Below are positions 22,391 through 34,849 of a DNA stretch of 64,000 nt, one piece after another. The notes under the pieces were generated by a model, which ran no database searches, was not told the origin of the DNA, and saw only the letters and a program-made list of their open reading frames with translations. The first letter of the stretch is position 1; each line of letters opens with the position of its first letter. The translations under genes were made by a program, and so were the position numbers. Origin of the DNA: Psilocybe azurescens. Its lineage: Eukaryota; Basidiomycota; Agaricomycetes; Agaricales; Agrocybaceae. The stretch covers positions 1-64,000 of the forward strand of contig JAJIRX010000624.1 of NCBI GenBank assembly GCA_023853785.1, in the 5' to 3' direction.

Positions 22391-23460
22391 TTCATTTCTT
22401 TCCTCTTATCCTCATTGACGACAAGGTCGCGGAAGCAATATGAAGACGGCTAGTGCGATGGAGTCTTAAACGATGAGATACGAAGGAGTTGTCTATCAGG
22501 TATTCTATTGGAAATTTCTTGCTGTCCGTATTCTCTCTATTCATTTCGATAACATTTCTTTGCTTGTAAAAATTGATACATAGTTTTACAGAACTTTCCA
22601 GTCCTATGGGAAGCTGATGTTCTATTGATCTGCCCAACATAGTAGCCTTCAAGTTGATGCGCGACACATCATATATTCCATTGTCTCCGGCATATTGAGC
22701 AGGCGCAGGCTGTAGTCGGCATGCAATGTCAGACGGGGAATTGTATGGAAAACAGATACCGTTCCGGGGCTGCAGCTAGTACTGTGATGCAAATTGGCAA
22801 GGTGCTGCTAACGGCATCTCGCGTTCGAGTATGGAGAATTATTAATGGGCACTTGAGGGTTTTCCTCCCGACTGCTGACCAAATGCTATGATTGACCATC
22901 ATTTTCTTTAGATGTAGAGATAGCCTCAGTGATTCCTCGTTCCTCGAAATCCACCGCCACCTGCAAAACACGTTACAGGTAGATCACAGTCTTCGATGTA
23001 GTAGACTACGCGGCAACAGCGCAGCGCCAGTTCTGAGACGCAGTAATTACTCGAAGTCGGTTTCTATACCCTGGCAATAACAAAACATCTCGTACCGACC
23101 TAAGTTCTGTTAGAATTAACGTGAGAAGCCTATCGCAGCCGAATTCATGTGGAAAAATCAATGAACATGCAGAGGTAAATCAGGTACCGTATTCTAGACT
23201 GTTATACCTTGCGAAAGTTCTCCATCAACTGCTTTGAATGATCGTCTTTCTATACAACGCAACCCCTCGGACAACTTCCAGTTTACCGAATTTGTTAAAG
23301 GTGTTCGAAACTGCAACAGCCACCTTGTTATGAGCAACAAACTGTCTATATTTGCGTCCCAAACGACCTTAGTGTCCGAGAGCACTCAGCGATCGCCTCA
23401 GTTTCTTGGTCTATAAAATCATTGTTATTGATTGCCTATATTTCCCACTTGACTCAAATC
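22390..23460. repeat. Host module M, copy M2 (degenerate)
   Basis: Alignable with M1 and M3 over most of its length; the minus-strand frames that are coherent in M3 are broken here. It sits upstream of the NACHT gene rather than of a tyrosinase, so the module precedes different genes in different units. Confidence 0.7.
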
Positions 23461-23928
23461 ATTTGGTGTTCGCATTGTAGGTTAGCATGTTCTTATGTGT
23501 TCATACATGGTCGCTGCGCATTCTGAATATGCATAGCTTAACGGCAGTGCGTCCTTGTATAAGCTACGGTTGACACTGTCCCGGCATATATACGGCATAA
23601 GTGCTATCAATTGCTGGTGTTCAGCTATTTGAAGCCGATCTGTGGAATGAAGCCTCCATTGATGGCCATGCTGGTAGCTGTGGTATTTGGTTCTATTCTT
23701 GTAGATACGTTTGTATCGTCACTAGGCTATGTGAGCGTGAACCCAAAGTCCACTATAATACCCACCACTCTCCAATCATTTGCCCTCTTTGCTGTTCTAA
23801 AATTTTCCCCAGTTGTTTCTTCGCACTTGAAGCACTCGATTCGACACTGACAGCGATTGGAAAGCTACTTCAACCACTTCTCTTACCTGACACCCATTCC
23901 GCCCGGGTATCACCCATTCAGCAGCCAA

Positions 23929-26900
23929 ATGTTCCCACAGCGCAGTAACTTCATCATCAATGGTGGTCATTTAGTAAACGCCCAAGGCGATTATCACTAC
24001 AATGTAAACAGGGACACTGGTAAGAACTCTCTGCTGCCAAACTCACGCTAGAGTATTTATTTGCATGTTCATGTAAGGACTACACGTTCTTGGGCAGCAT
24101 ATTGCCTCTGGCGCAATGTTCGATTCCTCTGCACGACACTCGCCCGGAATGTGTTATCCCGGGACGCGAGAAAAAGCACTCAAGATCATTACAGACTGGA
24201 TTATTGACCCTGCTCCCGAACATAGTGTCATATGGCTATACGGCCCAGCAGGATCCGGAAAATCAGCGATCGCACAGTCAATCGCAGAGCTTCTCTGGCA
24301 GTTATATCAAAGTCAATATGCAGGAAGCTTTTTCTTCGCCGCCGGAGACGATATGGGTAGGGGAGATGGCAACAAACTTTTCTCGACGCTTGCATATCAG
24401 CTTGCAGTTCAATTCCCTGCCCTACTGCCCTTCATAACCGACACATTGAATAAAGATCCTATGCTTCCTACGAGGTCCATGGAAATTCAAATCAAGGCTC
24501 TTATTGTTGACCCTCTCTTACAAGTATCAAACTGGTCGGCCCATACGCCTACCATTATCATAGACGGTCTGGACGAATGTGCAAATTCGACCACTCAGAA
24601 GAACATCCTTTCTCTCATATCCTACTATATTCGTCATCATAACTTACCCCTTCGATTCCTTATTGCCAGCCGTCCCGAATATTGGATCAGGAATGCATTT
24701 GAAGTCGGGACTATTCACGATCTCACACTGCCCATATCACTCAATGAGGTTGGAGATGCAGACGGCGATATCGAAAGATATCTGGTCGCTGAATTCGCCG
24801 AGATTTGCAACAAATACAGTCTCATCATGTCATCTGTGGTGCAACCGTGGCCACCCTCACGCATTGTCAAACGCTTCGTTGAAGAATCTTCCGGCCAGTT
24901 TATATATGCATCCACTATCGTCAAATTTGTTGGCTACTCGTCCGACTTCTGTGATCCTCGAGAACAGCTCCAGATATTGACGACGGCTGGACCTCATCGT
25001 GCCACTGCGTTCTCAACCCTTGACGCCCTATATGCCGCAATTCTATCGCGTATCCCTGACACTCATCGAGCAGCACTGAACCTGGTCCTTGGAGGCATTA
25101 TTCTCGACTTGACCGTTCAAGCAATAGAGATTTTTCTCGGAGTAGCTGCTGGAGTGATAGCTATCAATTTAGCCGCCCTCAACTCGCTCATTGAAGTACA
25201 ACCTGTAGTGTTTCAAGCTCAAGAAGTATTGGAAGTATTTTATGGCCCGCGTGGGTGTCCAGACGAAACAAACATCAGGTTTTGCCATTTATCATTTCGG
25301 GAATTTCTCCAGGATCAAGCTCGCTCAGGACAATATTTTGTGGACGTGGCCGAAATATCTAATCAGTTCTTGTTTACTATTTTCAATCTGTTTGGGGATG
25401 CTCTAGAGCAGAAGCCAGAAGTTGAACAACATAGGACTTAGTAAGCTCACTCGCATTGTCTGGAATTCATACTAACTGCTTTTGTTGAAAACACCAACAG
25501 CACTATCAGCGTAATGTCTTTACACCACTTGCTGGACAGCATACCCAAGCCACCTAACATTCTGTGGAATATTAACACTTTAAAAGCTCTTGAAGCTGAG
25601 CTCGACTTGAAGTTCAAAGCCTTCATTTCTTCCGATTCGACAAATATTCTATATAGTTCATATTTATTGCAATATCTGGAAATCTTTCGTTCTTGGTCGG
25701 ACGAACTTCATCCCAAGCAATCTCGTTACATGAATACTCTGGACCTCGCTGAGTGCAGAATCATACATTATCTGCAAGAAAATGATATGCTCAGCATCAC
25801 CCCACTAGCACTCTACGCCTCGTATGACATTCATATCACCGTTGACGCAATGAATCAGCTTCGGGAAGTGAACCTATCGAGCGAGATGCCCAATTGTTTC
25901 CTGTCTGTTTGGTGGCGGTGGGAGTCGTCAAATTTTAAGGCTGCATACATTGTACGTCTATCCCGGTTCGAGACATACATTGATGATTACGGGGACGAGG
26001 AATTGCTTTCTCGATGGATCGGGAAGTCAATGCGACTCATGTGTCTTTGTTTGACTATATTGGGTTATGATACCATAAAGCGTGCCAAAGATCCAAATGC
26101 GTAAGTTTTATACTGCTTTGTTAAATATATTATTAACCAAAATTTGTTCCAAATCAAGCCCAAACTTGCTACCCTATACTGAGGTTGACTCAAGAATCTA
26201 TATTCTGCATTCCTTCTTTTATACGAACCAAATTCGGGGATCAAGGATAAAGCATTTACTCTCCAATGCACAGGGACGATTGTTTTTAACACTTTTACTG
26301 GATCCCAGGCTGTGGAACATATTTTGTATACGCCAATCTGAGATGGAAATGGGGCTGGGTAAATTTGCATGGTATGCAATGCACTGGATACACGCAAAAC
26401 TGGCACGTATATATTTATGTCTCCCGTCGATCATATGGCACTAACTATCATGTATCATGATCATTCCTATAGTGTGATCCTGTGTCGGTATCGCTGATTG
26501 CAGAATACGACACAGGTCTCCCGGCCAGAATGTCACAGGCAGTAACTGGGATCTATCATCAGATCTTTTTACCTTCTTTCCAGAGCTGTCGGCGTCTAAT
26601 GGAACTCATTGTAATTCAACGTCAAAACATCAGCCTGGGTGCTATGCTGCATTTGATGCAACCGTGCGACAATAGCAATGTATATACCATTGTGGAGGAA
26701 GGGCTTGCCGATCTGCATGGATGTTCTTATCATCCAAGGTCGTTTTGGGTACTCCGAGCCTTTCAGGATCAGTTCTTCGGTGGTGATGATCCAGAGAATA
26801 ACTCTCCAGGAATCAACTCGGTTATTGATCGCTCAAGCTGGTATCCTTATCTGGCTGCCTATCTTCTTAATGAGAACGTCAAGTGTCAATATCAACAGCT

Positions 26901-27225
26901 ACATCCACAATTCTATGCACCAATTGGGCTGCCATTCTTCAATACCTATCTTGGAGACTGTTTACCCTACGCATACCCAACTGAACGAAACCTGACTGCA
27001 CTCCGTGCATTACGTGTTTTGTCTTCAACCAATCCCACGCCATGGAACCCACCCTTAGGATTCTGCTCTGGAATTAATGTGTTGTTATTGGTATGCCCGC
27101 TATGATACGCCGTTACATTCTGTGACTTGCACTGACGCATGGTTATAACGCAGAAATATGATCGCTCATCTCTCTCGCTTGAAGAGCTTGCTGGGCTCAC
27201 GGGGTGGCTCGGCCTCACTAGTTGA
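23929..27225 (+). CDS. NACHT-domain NTPase (NLR-like STAND protein), 6 exons
   Basis: Fungal NACHT proteins are STAND signalling ATPases implicated in non-self recognition and programmed cell death. Exons: 23929-24019, 24078-25440, 25501-26100, 26159-26406, 26504-27090, 27154-27225; 986 residues. The short N terminus has the FIINGGHLVNAQGDYHYN motif common in mushroom NACHT proteins, with no separate effector domain. Walker A is LYGPAGSGKSA (residues 84-94), Walker B is TIIIDGLDEC (189-198), and FLIASRPE follows as the sensor region. The C-terminal half has no WD40, TPR or ankyrin repeats that I can see. A one-base insertion in the last exon, relative to the pseudogene copy, ends the protein at GLTGWLGLTS before an acidic tail that lies out of frame downstream (to 27355). 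Confidence 0.85.
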
Positions 27226-27529
27226 AGAGGGTGCTAGTGATTCCGAAGAAGATAATAATAATGGAACTAATGATTCGGGAGAAATGGATGAGGATTCTGA
27301 CGAGGATTTTAACGAGAACTCTGATGCGAACTCTGACGAGGACATGAATATGTAGTGTCAATGGCAGTCGTTGAATCCAATCTTTTTGCCAGTATACAAA
27401 CTCTACTACGTAGACACAAATACCTGAAGGAAAGTGAGGTCACACCTCAGAGGGTCTGACTAGCGATACAGGTATAGCCCACAAATACGCCCAATGCCGG
27501 CTACATACTCTGACGAGTGTTTGCAACAC

Positions 27530-27705
27530 AGAAATACGATCGCTGATCTTCAACGCTTGTAGAGCTGGTTCGGCTCACGGGTTGGCTTGCCTCACCTGTT
27601 GAGGAAGATATTATAGTCTGGCTCCCAGATCATTCGGACAAGGATATTCTTGCTACCTGTACTCTACATCCTCTTGTAGTTTTCAATATTTGTGTAATAC
27701 TAAGC
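27530..27705 (+). pseudogene. Duplicate of the NACHT gene's last exon (copy 2)
   Basis: It repeats the pattern of 15330-15555: a CAACACAG acceptor-like site, then sequence resembling the terminal exon and the segment specifying DIIVWLPDHSDKDILATCTL, here ending near 27700. Confidence 0.5.
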
Positions 27706-27889
27706 GGGATAACGTGGGACCCTTAGGTGGATTAGATCCCTTCAGTTGATCACACACACAACATCGCCAAACACCCTGTTCGCGATCGAACTATGTTATT
27801 CGTTTCGTTTCATTTCCTCATTTCACCTTCAGCGGCGTCGCTCAGAGGTTCGACTCCTCACTGGACTGACCAGATATAATCAGCTGTAC

Positions 27890-29270
27890 GTATATATGCT
27901 TATCCTCATTGAAATCAAGGCCGCGGAAGCAACAAGAAGATGGTTGGTGCGATACAGTCCTAAATGGTCGGATCTGAAGCAGTTGGCTATCAGGTATTCG
28001 ATTGGTAATTCCCCGCTGTCTGTATTCTCTCAATTCCATTCGATGACATTTATTTCGCTGATGATAATCGGTGCACATTTTTGCAGAGTTCTCCTGTCGT
28101 ATGGGGTAGACATTCTATCGACTCTTTGCCCAACATAGTAGCCTTCAAGTGGATGCGCGACACGTCGTATATTCAGTCATATAGCGTCACACAGAATATA
28201 GATAGATGGTGCGCGAATATCGCTTTGTGTACCATATCAGGTGTTCTACTTTCTCGGGGATATGGAGCAGGCGTAGGCTGTTGTCGACGTGGGATGTCAG
28301 ACGGGGAATTGTATGGAAAACAGATACCTTTCTGAGCTGCAGCCGATACTATGATGCAAGTTGATAAGATTCCGCTAGAGACATCTCGCTTTCGGAGTAT
28401 GAAGAATTATTCATGGGCACTTGAGGGTTTTCCTGTCGACGGCGGGCCAAATGCTACGCATTGACCTTCATTTTCTTTAGATGCGGAGATAGGCTCAGTG
28501 TTCCTTGTACCTCGAAATCCACCGCCGCCTGCAGAACACGTTACGGGTAGGTCACTGGCGATGATGGCCTCCCAAATCTGTGGGTTTCTGTGCCGCTTCA
28601 CGTATAGCATTCTTCCATTCGCAATGTCTCTCACAATGGCATCGGGTTGGTATAGTTGCGACTTGCCATCACATTCATCGACGCAGCAGACTAAACGGCA
28701 AGCGTGCCGCGCTAGTTCTGAGCCGCATTAATTGCTCATAGACAGTTTCTATGCCATGGCCATAATAAATCCTTTCGTACTCACCTAAATTCTGTTAGAA
28801 TGAAGGTCACAAGATTATCGCAGCTGAATTTATGTGGAAGAACATGCAGAGGTGAATCAGGTACAATGTTGCTGACTGTTGTACCTTGCTGACATTCTCT
28901 GCCAACTGCTTTGAATGATCGTCCTTCTATCAACATTCGGTTCGTTGTACCATTCAGTTCAATGAAAGTACGTAGGTCTATTGTATAGCCGATCATACCC
29001 ATACGCCAGGGAATTGATGCTTGTAATCTGGCTACAGTTTTTCTATCACCAAGTAGACCTATTATGTCCAGAATTTTCTGCAGACGATTCTTCTACCCAA
29101 CGTAACCACCCGGACATCTCCCGGTTTACCGCATTTGGTAAAGATGTTCAAAACGGTGACAGCCGCCTTGTTTCTGGGTCATTAAATATAGCGTGTCTTC
29201 GATTGGTTCTGTTATATAGTTCTCTATTAAGATTATCGATATGGGGTTTTTTTTCTTTGTGTGTAAGTAT
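27890..29270. repeat. Host module M, copy M3 (best preserved)
   Basis: The copy of module M upstream of tyrosinase copy 2. Its minus strand carries coherent coding (see the 28407-29215 entry) that is degraded in M1 and M2. Confidence 0.75.
28407..29215 (-). CDS. Unrecognised spliced gene in module M3
   Basis: On the minus strand an upstream exon (about 29130-29212, containing LYLMTQKQGGCHRFEHLYQM) joins over a 52 bp intron (GTAAAC to CTGCAG, 29078-29129) to RLQKILDIIGLLGDRKTVAR, then LRTFIELNGTTNRMLIEGRS. Further down are CGSELARHACRLVCC, VDECDG and KSQLYQPDAIVRDIANGRML, ending at 28407 after AFGPPSTGKPSSAHE. The middle junctions are unresolved: frames change near 28880 and 28720, so an extra intron or a frameshift exists. 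The Cys-rich stretch and the GPPSTGKP run, which resembles a degenerate P-loop, are visible, but I know no family. Orientation is opposite to the neighbouring tyrosinase. Confidence 0.45.
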
Positions 29271-29894
29271 ACTCACACATATGCCGGACACCACTGTTGA
29301 TCTCCATTTGTCCGAAATGAGTCATTTTCCCCTTGATATTCTCACCCTGCTATAGGGTAAGCTACGCCTGGTCAATGTGGCAACTCTATCTATCCTATCC
29401 AAGGTTGTACATGGTTGCTCACGCTTTGTTGCCAATATACTGCTCAGAGTCTACAGCTGTATGTTGGTATTTTAATAAGCAGGTGCATAGCACAATGTCG
29501 CGTAGAACAACGCCACATCAATTTATTACGATACAGCAAAGACAGAGACCAGTCTTGCTACATCATCCGATTCAAGTCAGCACTTCGCATGACGCCAAAA
29601 TATCGAAAGCCTTTGATTTAAGGCTAGACTCCTAAACATCAATAATATGAGAAACAAGTACAAGTAGAATACGATATCGGGAAACACAGTCCTATGTTTG
29701 GACCAATGGACAGTCTACCTGGGTACGATAACCACGTCCAGAATAAATCAAAAACTTTGACTTGTGGTATGTGTGGCACCCGATTAGTGTCTGTAAAAAT
29801 AAACTCTGTTCATGAAGAATGAGCACATGTCGTATGTTTTGTCCATCCTATGTTGCAAAAACAACGGACGGAGTGGGGAATGCCGAACCTACGA

Positions 29895-29902
29895 GCATAT
29901 AA
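29895..29902 (+). promoter_or_regulatory. TATA-like box of tyrosinase copy 2
   Basis: GCATATAAG, about 95 bp upstream of the ATG at 29993, aligned with the TATA box of copy 1. Confidence 0.45.
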
Positions 29903-29992
29903 GCAGCTTCACATATCTCCAAACTTCAGCAAGTTGCCTCTAACACCTGCATTCTTATATTCTGACCTCTATTCCACTCATCTCTACTCAAA

Positions 29993-31939
29993 ATGGCTAA
30001 TCGACTCCTTGTTGAAGGCGCATTACCCAGGCCTCCTCCTGGTGTTGCTGCCCACCCACGTCTTGAGATAACCAGGTTCATTGCGGATATTCGTCAATTC
30101 TCTCTTTACGTTCAAGCACTTCGTATGTGATTATTTCATCGCGATCAACCTCACCACTTACTGCGACAATGAAGAGGTTTTCTATGATAGAGACAGAAAC
30201 AATGTGGCGTCGCACTGGCAAATCAGCGGCATTCACGGCCAACCATATGTTGATTGGGACGGTACACCCAGTGGTGGGCGCGGTTACTGTGTCCATCGCA
30301 CTGAGCTCTTTCCGACCTGGCATAGGCCATACGTCGTGCTCTTCGAGGTAAATATATAATATACGCATCAAATTCCGCGTCTTTAATGAATTATATGATA
30401 TAGCAAGAGGTGCAGAGGATCGCTCGCCAGATTGCAGCAACATACACTTACGATCGACCTATTTGGGAGGGAGCAGCGTTATCTCTACGTCAACCATACT
30501 GGGGATGGGATAACTTGGCCACAGTTGTCCCACCAGACCAGGTCATATCGTCGCCTACTGTTCAGATCATGAGGCCGATTGGTCCGGCGCTTGTATCCGT
30601 TCCGAATCCGTTCTTGACATATACCTATCCAGCCAACGCTAATGCGGTCTTTACTCCTCCCTTCAATGGCTGGCCAAGAACCGTACGCTACCCAGATGGA
30701 GCTGGGAACAGTCAACCTACACTACTCCGCGCGTATGTTACAATTACTCTTTCGACAATATTGTCTTGACATCACCCACGTCCCTGAACAGAGCACTTCA
30801 AGTGGAAGCGCAACAAATCGTGAACGATACTCAAAGGCTCTTCTCGCTCACAACTTGGAATGCATTCACTCTGGGAAGTGGAGCTACTAATGGTCTCGAG
30901 AATATTCACGATACCGTTCATCTCAGAACAGGTGGAGGAGGCAATATGTCGTCTGTTGCAACCGCCGGTAGGTGACTTTGATTTCCGACCGCAAACATTA
31001 TTAACAAGAGCCATAACTTAGCTTTCGATCCTATTTTCTACCTGCATCACGCTCAGGTCGATCGTGTTATCGATCAATGGTACCGTAGGCATCGCGTATG
31101 GACACCAAACGCAGCCAGTAAGTACATGATTCTGACTCAGCTCGATTATACCATCACTGCACTAACCACATGAGGTAGATCTATTACCATTCCGACGCAC
31201 TCAGGCCGCCTACTGGCAATCTCCAGCCATCATTGATAATAATGGCGTCTTCAACTACAGCTATGATGGTATTATAAATAGCACACAATCGGCATCCAGC
31301 GAGGGTGCCGCAGTGGATGAACCAAGTAAGATTTATATCACTCAGCTTCATTTCTTTCCCCTTATGTCATCCTCTACAGCGACAGCTACCAGCTCTGTAG
31401 CTCTGGAGTGGAGTGTCCGTGTGCAATGCAAAGAGTATGAAGTTGGAGGCAGTTTCTCTGTCTACATCTTCATCGCAAACGAAGTCCCTCCTAATCACGC
31501 AGAGTGGCTTTTGCACCCTACCTTTGCCGGCACCTTTGATGTCTTCGCTAATACAAACCCGGAGCAATGTGAAAACTGTAGCGCGCATGCTGACGACATT
31601 ATCAAAGGGTTCGTGCACATCAACGACAAATTCCTCGAGAGGTCTAAACAGTCCTCTGTCGAACCTGATGTTGTGGTGCCTTATCTAAAGCAACACCTGA
31701 GCTGGGCAGTCACCAAGGCATGTTTGGTTTAGTATCTACTGCTATATGAGTCTCACACTGGCAGTTAATTTTAGGCAAACGGAGAAGTTGTTGAACTGAA
31801 AAAGTTCCCATCGCTTGAAGTGACGGTGTTATGCACGCCCCTCGACCTTCCTGCTGGTGCGGATTACCCTCTGGAAGGCCAACCGAAGATTTACCCAGAC
31901 ATTACACGCGGCCGTGTCGGTGGAGAACATGCTGCCTGA
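29993..31939 (+). CDS. Tyrosinase (polyphenol oxidase), copy 2, 8 exons
   Basis: Exons 29993-30122, 30175-30347, 30404-30732, 30792-30967, 31022-31117, 31179-31325, 31380-31717 and 31775-31939 have exactly the same lengths as in copy 1 (517 residues). All copper-site motifs are kept: [38 protein letters not shown], and CENC in the C-terminal domain. Intron 7 again uses a GC donor. Divergence from copy 1 is uneven: exons 1-4 and introns 1-4 differ at many positions, while the sequence from the intron 4 acceptor to past the stop is nearly identical, introns included. Both genes look functional; substrate or timing differences cannot be told from sequence. Confidence 0.93.
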
Positions 31940-32920
31940 AAGTAGCCACCCGGCTCCTAGTCGCCTTGGTCAGCAACACTTGAATATGGAAAGACAAGAA
32001 GAAGTTTATTCAAATTGTATTTGTATCGCAAACTGTGATTATGCGCTTCCCAATTATGCCGTTTTCATTTTTCCATCTGTTTCAATTTTTTCCCTTTCAT
32101 CGCTCGAACTTGTCATCTTTCCTTGGCCTTTTTCTGTGATGTATTGCAGACTGTTATCTACTCATCGACACTCAGCCTATGATGCTGTTATATATCGAAT
32201 TTTCCAACTTCTCCTAGTTTAACAATTGCTTGACAAATTTCCTCCGTACCGAAGTATCTACTTAGTTAGAAACGCTACTGCATACGTCAAGTATTCAATC
32301 GGATTTCGGATAGGTCAAAGAGGCAACAATCATGAGACAGAATGATAATTTGCGGGTCCTGAAGCCCAGTCAGATATGCACTGAATGACGGCTTCTGAAC
32401 AACTTCTGAATATGAATATTTCTGTATTCCTCTGAGACAGCCATACATCGTGAATTGTTGACACGAATGTCACCTAATCACCTATTATTGAACCGAGCGC
32501 TTGGCAATCTGATTATATTAGTCTTTGCTTGCTAAGTTATCACCAACAATGCTTAGCTTGACAACCACATGATGTTTGGTAGCAGCTGTAGAGGCTTGAT
32601 AGTCTCACTTTCCAAACATAAGGTCTGGATTCGAGACTACACTTTCAATAAATCAGGGATGGCGAGAGTAGACGATTACTCGATAATAAACGCGAATACG
32701 AGATTGGGGACAGTCAATTTAACAGAAAAAATGAGAAAAATAGGTATAAATTTTAGTAAGGAGTCATCCGGTAATTGTCTGAGCAATAATCGCAATCCGG
32801 ACGCGGTTTGTGCACAATTATGCGCTTCTCGTCCTTCTCACGAACTCAGAGCGTTCATAATCGAATTCATAATCGCTTTCTGAATTGTCCCGTAATCATC
32901 TGCTCTCGTCCCTATTGCTT
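31940..32920. other. Tyrosinase copy 2 downstream flank
   Basis: Up to about 32640 it aligns with the flank of copy 1, including the empty site of the MITE. After that it diverges into AT-rich DNA with a short open frame (to 32883) that I do not recognise. Confidence 0.5.
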
Positions 32921-32959
32921 TCTAGGTTCCTGACATTGTTTATAGAACTAGAAGCCAGG

Positions 32960-33080
32960 TCTGGAGTCTCCGGCTCTGTATCTATGCACTGGAGCATTCG
33001 ATTTGAATGCAGAGAGTTTGGAGATGGTGGCAGTTTCCATGTCTATATTTTTCTCTCCAACGATGTTAGCAGCCCGAGCG
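32960..33080 (+). pseudogene. Tyrosinase exon 7 relic (third copy)
   Basis: The frame reads VSMHWSIRFECREFGDGGSF and HVYIFLSNDV, clearly paralogous to [21 protein letters not shown] and [10 protein letters not shown] of exon 7 in the intact copies, but much more diverged. It breaks off at about 33080, where sequence matching the NACHT upstream region (23375 on) begins. Confidence 0.75.
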
Positions 33081-33534
33081 CAATCGGTCGTCGCCTCAGC
33101 TTTTTGGTTTATCATGTCATTGTTATCGATTGCCCATAGTTCTCACTTGACTCAAATCATCATCCGGTGTTTGCTTTGTAGGTTATCGTGTTCTGCCTCT
33201 TTGTTCATCCCTGTTCGCTGCGCATCCTGAATACGCATAGCTTAATGGCAGTGCATCCTTGTGTCAGCCACGGATGACAATATCCCAACCTATATATGAT
33301 ACAAGTGCTATCAATTCCTTGCGTTCAATTACTTGAAGCCTCCTTTGATGGACATGCTTGTAGCTGTGGTATTTGGTTATATTCTTGTAGAGACATTTGT
33401 ATGGCGGCACGGCTACATGACTGGGAATGTTGAGTCCATTATAATACCCACCAGTCTCCAATCATTTTCCCCTTTTGCAGTTCTGAAATTTTCCCTAGTC
33501 GTTTTCTTCCCACCAGATGCACTCGATTCGACAC
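33080..33534. repeat. Copy of the NACHT gene upstream region, cut by E1
   Basis: Alignable with 23375-23850 (for example CTTGACTCAAATCAT and the GGTAGCTGTGGTATTTGGTT-like segment). It stops abruptly at GATTCGACAC where the E1 terminus begins; the intact locus continues TGACAGCG. Confidence 0.8.
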
Positions 33535-33882
33535 GAGGTCTTTACCCTCACCCAGGTATTCCATGTGGAGTCCACATGGAGTTTAGTGACCTTTTTTTTG
33601 CAGGTATCCCAGCCATTGAGAGGTGGAGACTCCACATGGAGTCCAGCTGGAATTGACTCATCATCCATGTGGGCCAATGTGGAGGATATGGAACTCCATC
33701 TGGACTCCATATGGAACTTCATGTGGAGTTCCACATCCTCCATATGGATTCCATGTAAATTTAACTCATGAATCATGTATATTAGCATGAATACATTATT
33801 TCAGGGTCAAATTCAAATGGAATCCAGGTGGAGGAAGGTCCCCAGATTTTATTTATATTTTATTATATTTTATTATAGTGTA

Positions 33883-33965
33883 AAGAAAAAAAGCACTAGC
33901 AGGAATTGAACTAAGGCATCCAAGAACACTGAACACAAGCAATAAACTGACCAAGCCACAAAGGC
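33883..33965 (-). ncRNA. tRNA-like SINE head T1 (Pol III promoter-like)
   Basis: On the minus strand an A-box-like TGGCTTGGTCAG (33947-33958) and a B-box-like AGTTCAATTCC (33902-33912) are separated as in tRNA genes, and a T-run (33882-33892) follows as a Pol III terminator. The stems do not pair well, so it is not a canonical tRNA. Confidence 0.5.
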
Positions 33966-34256
33966 TTTATTGTCTAACAAAAATTGATGGCCTACATATC
34001 AATTTGGATCATTTCTCGGCAATTCTCGGCAAGCATTAAACAACATCACATGCATGACTCATCGTTGCCACATCAGTCCATTGGTTACTCCAACCACCCC
34101 ACCTTGCCTTCCGACCACCACCACCACCCTGTTGCCACCAGTTGGGCTTGCCCCACCACCTCGCCGTTGTTGGTCGGAGCCAGGCATCTGCCAACCTGAC
34201 TCAACATGCATCACACTACCACCAACCGAGGCCATGCACAATGACAACACATCTGT

Positions 34257-34849
34257 TGAGATGTTTAATGTGGGGTGCCTTTGTAATTGCCCAATACACA
34301 ACACTCAATCAAATATTTATATTGATCAGTTTGATCTGGGAGGGTAAGCTTTAAGGCTTATTACAATAACTAGTTTAGCAGAGTACAGACTTAGATGATC
34401 GCTCAAGGGTGATCACTAGTAGCTAGAGAACTCTTTCAGACAGGTGAGTACACACAAGGCACTGAAATAGCAAGGGCAATCTCTTGATGTGAGGGTGATC
34501 ACCAATATCAAGGGGATCGCTTTTGGGGGCAAGTGTATATGGGACACTTAACAGATCCCTTTATAAAACCCAAACTCAAACTATCAAATACTATAAGCAA
34601 TCACCCGTATTAACACATAGCATATCCTTAGTTCCTATAAGCAACTGGGCACACTAGTCCACAGTTCTTAGTTCACCATAGGCAATGTCCTGAACAGTTG
34701 GATTTCTCTGATAGTTGTCCCTAGTTACTATGAGCAATCACTAGCCTTTATAGGGTTCCCACCTGTACTTAAAAATCCCCAGGGCAGTCTTACTATAGGC
34801 AACATCCTGAACAGTCAGAGTTCTCTGACAGTTGTCCCTAGTTACTATG
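34257..34849 (-). repeat. R1 repeat, truncated copy R1b
   Basis: It starts with the R1 terminus TGAGATGTTT and matches R1e (53779 on) for 593 bp, ending at GTTACTATG. About two thirds of R1 is missing. Confidence 0.88.
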
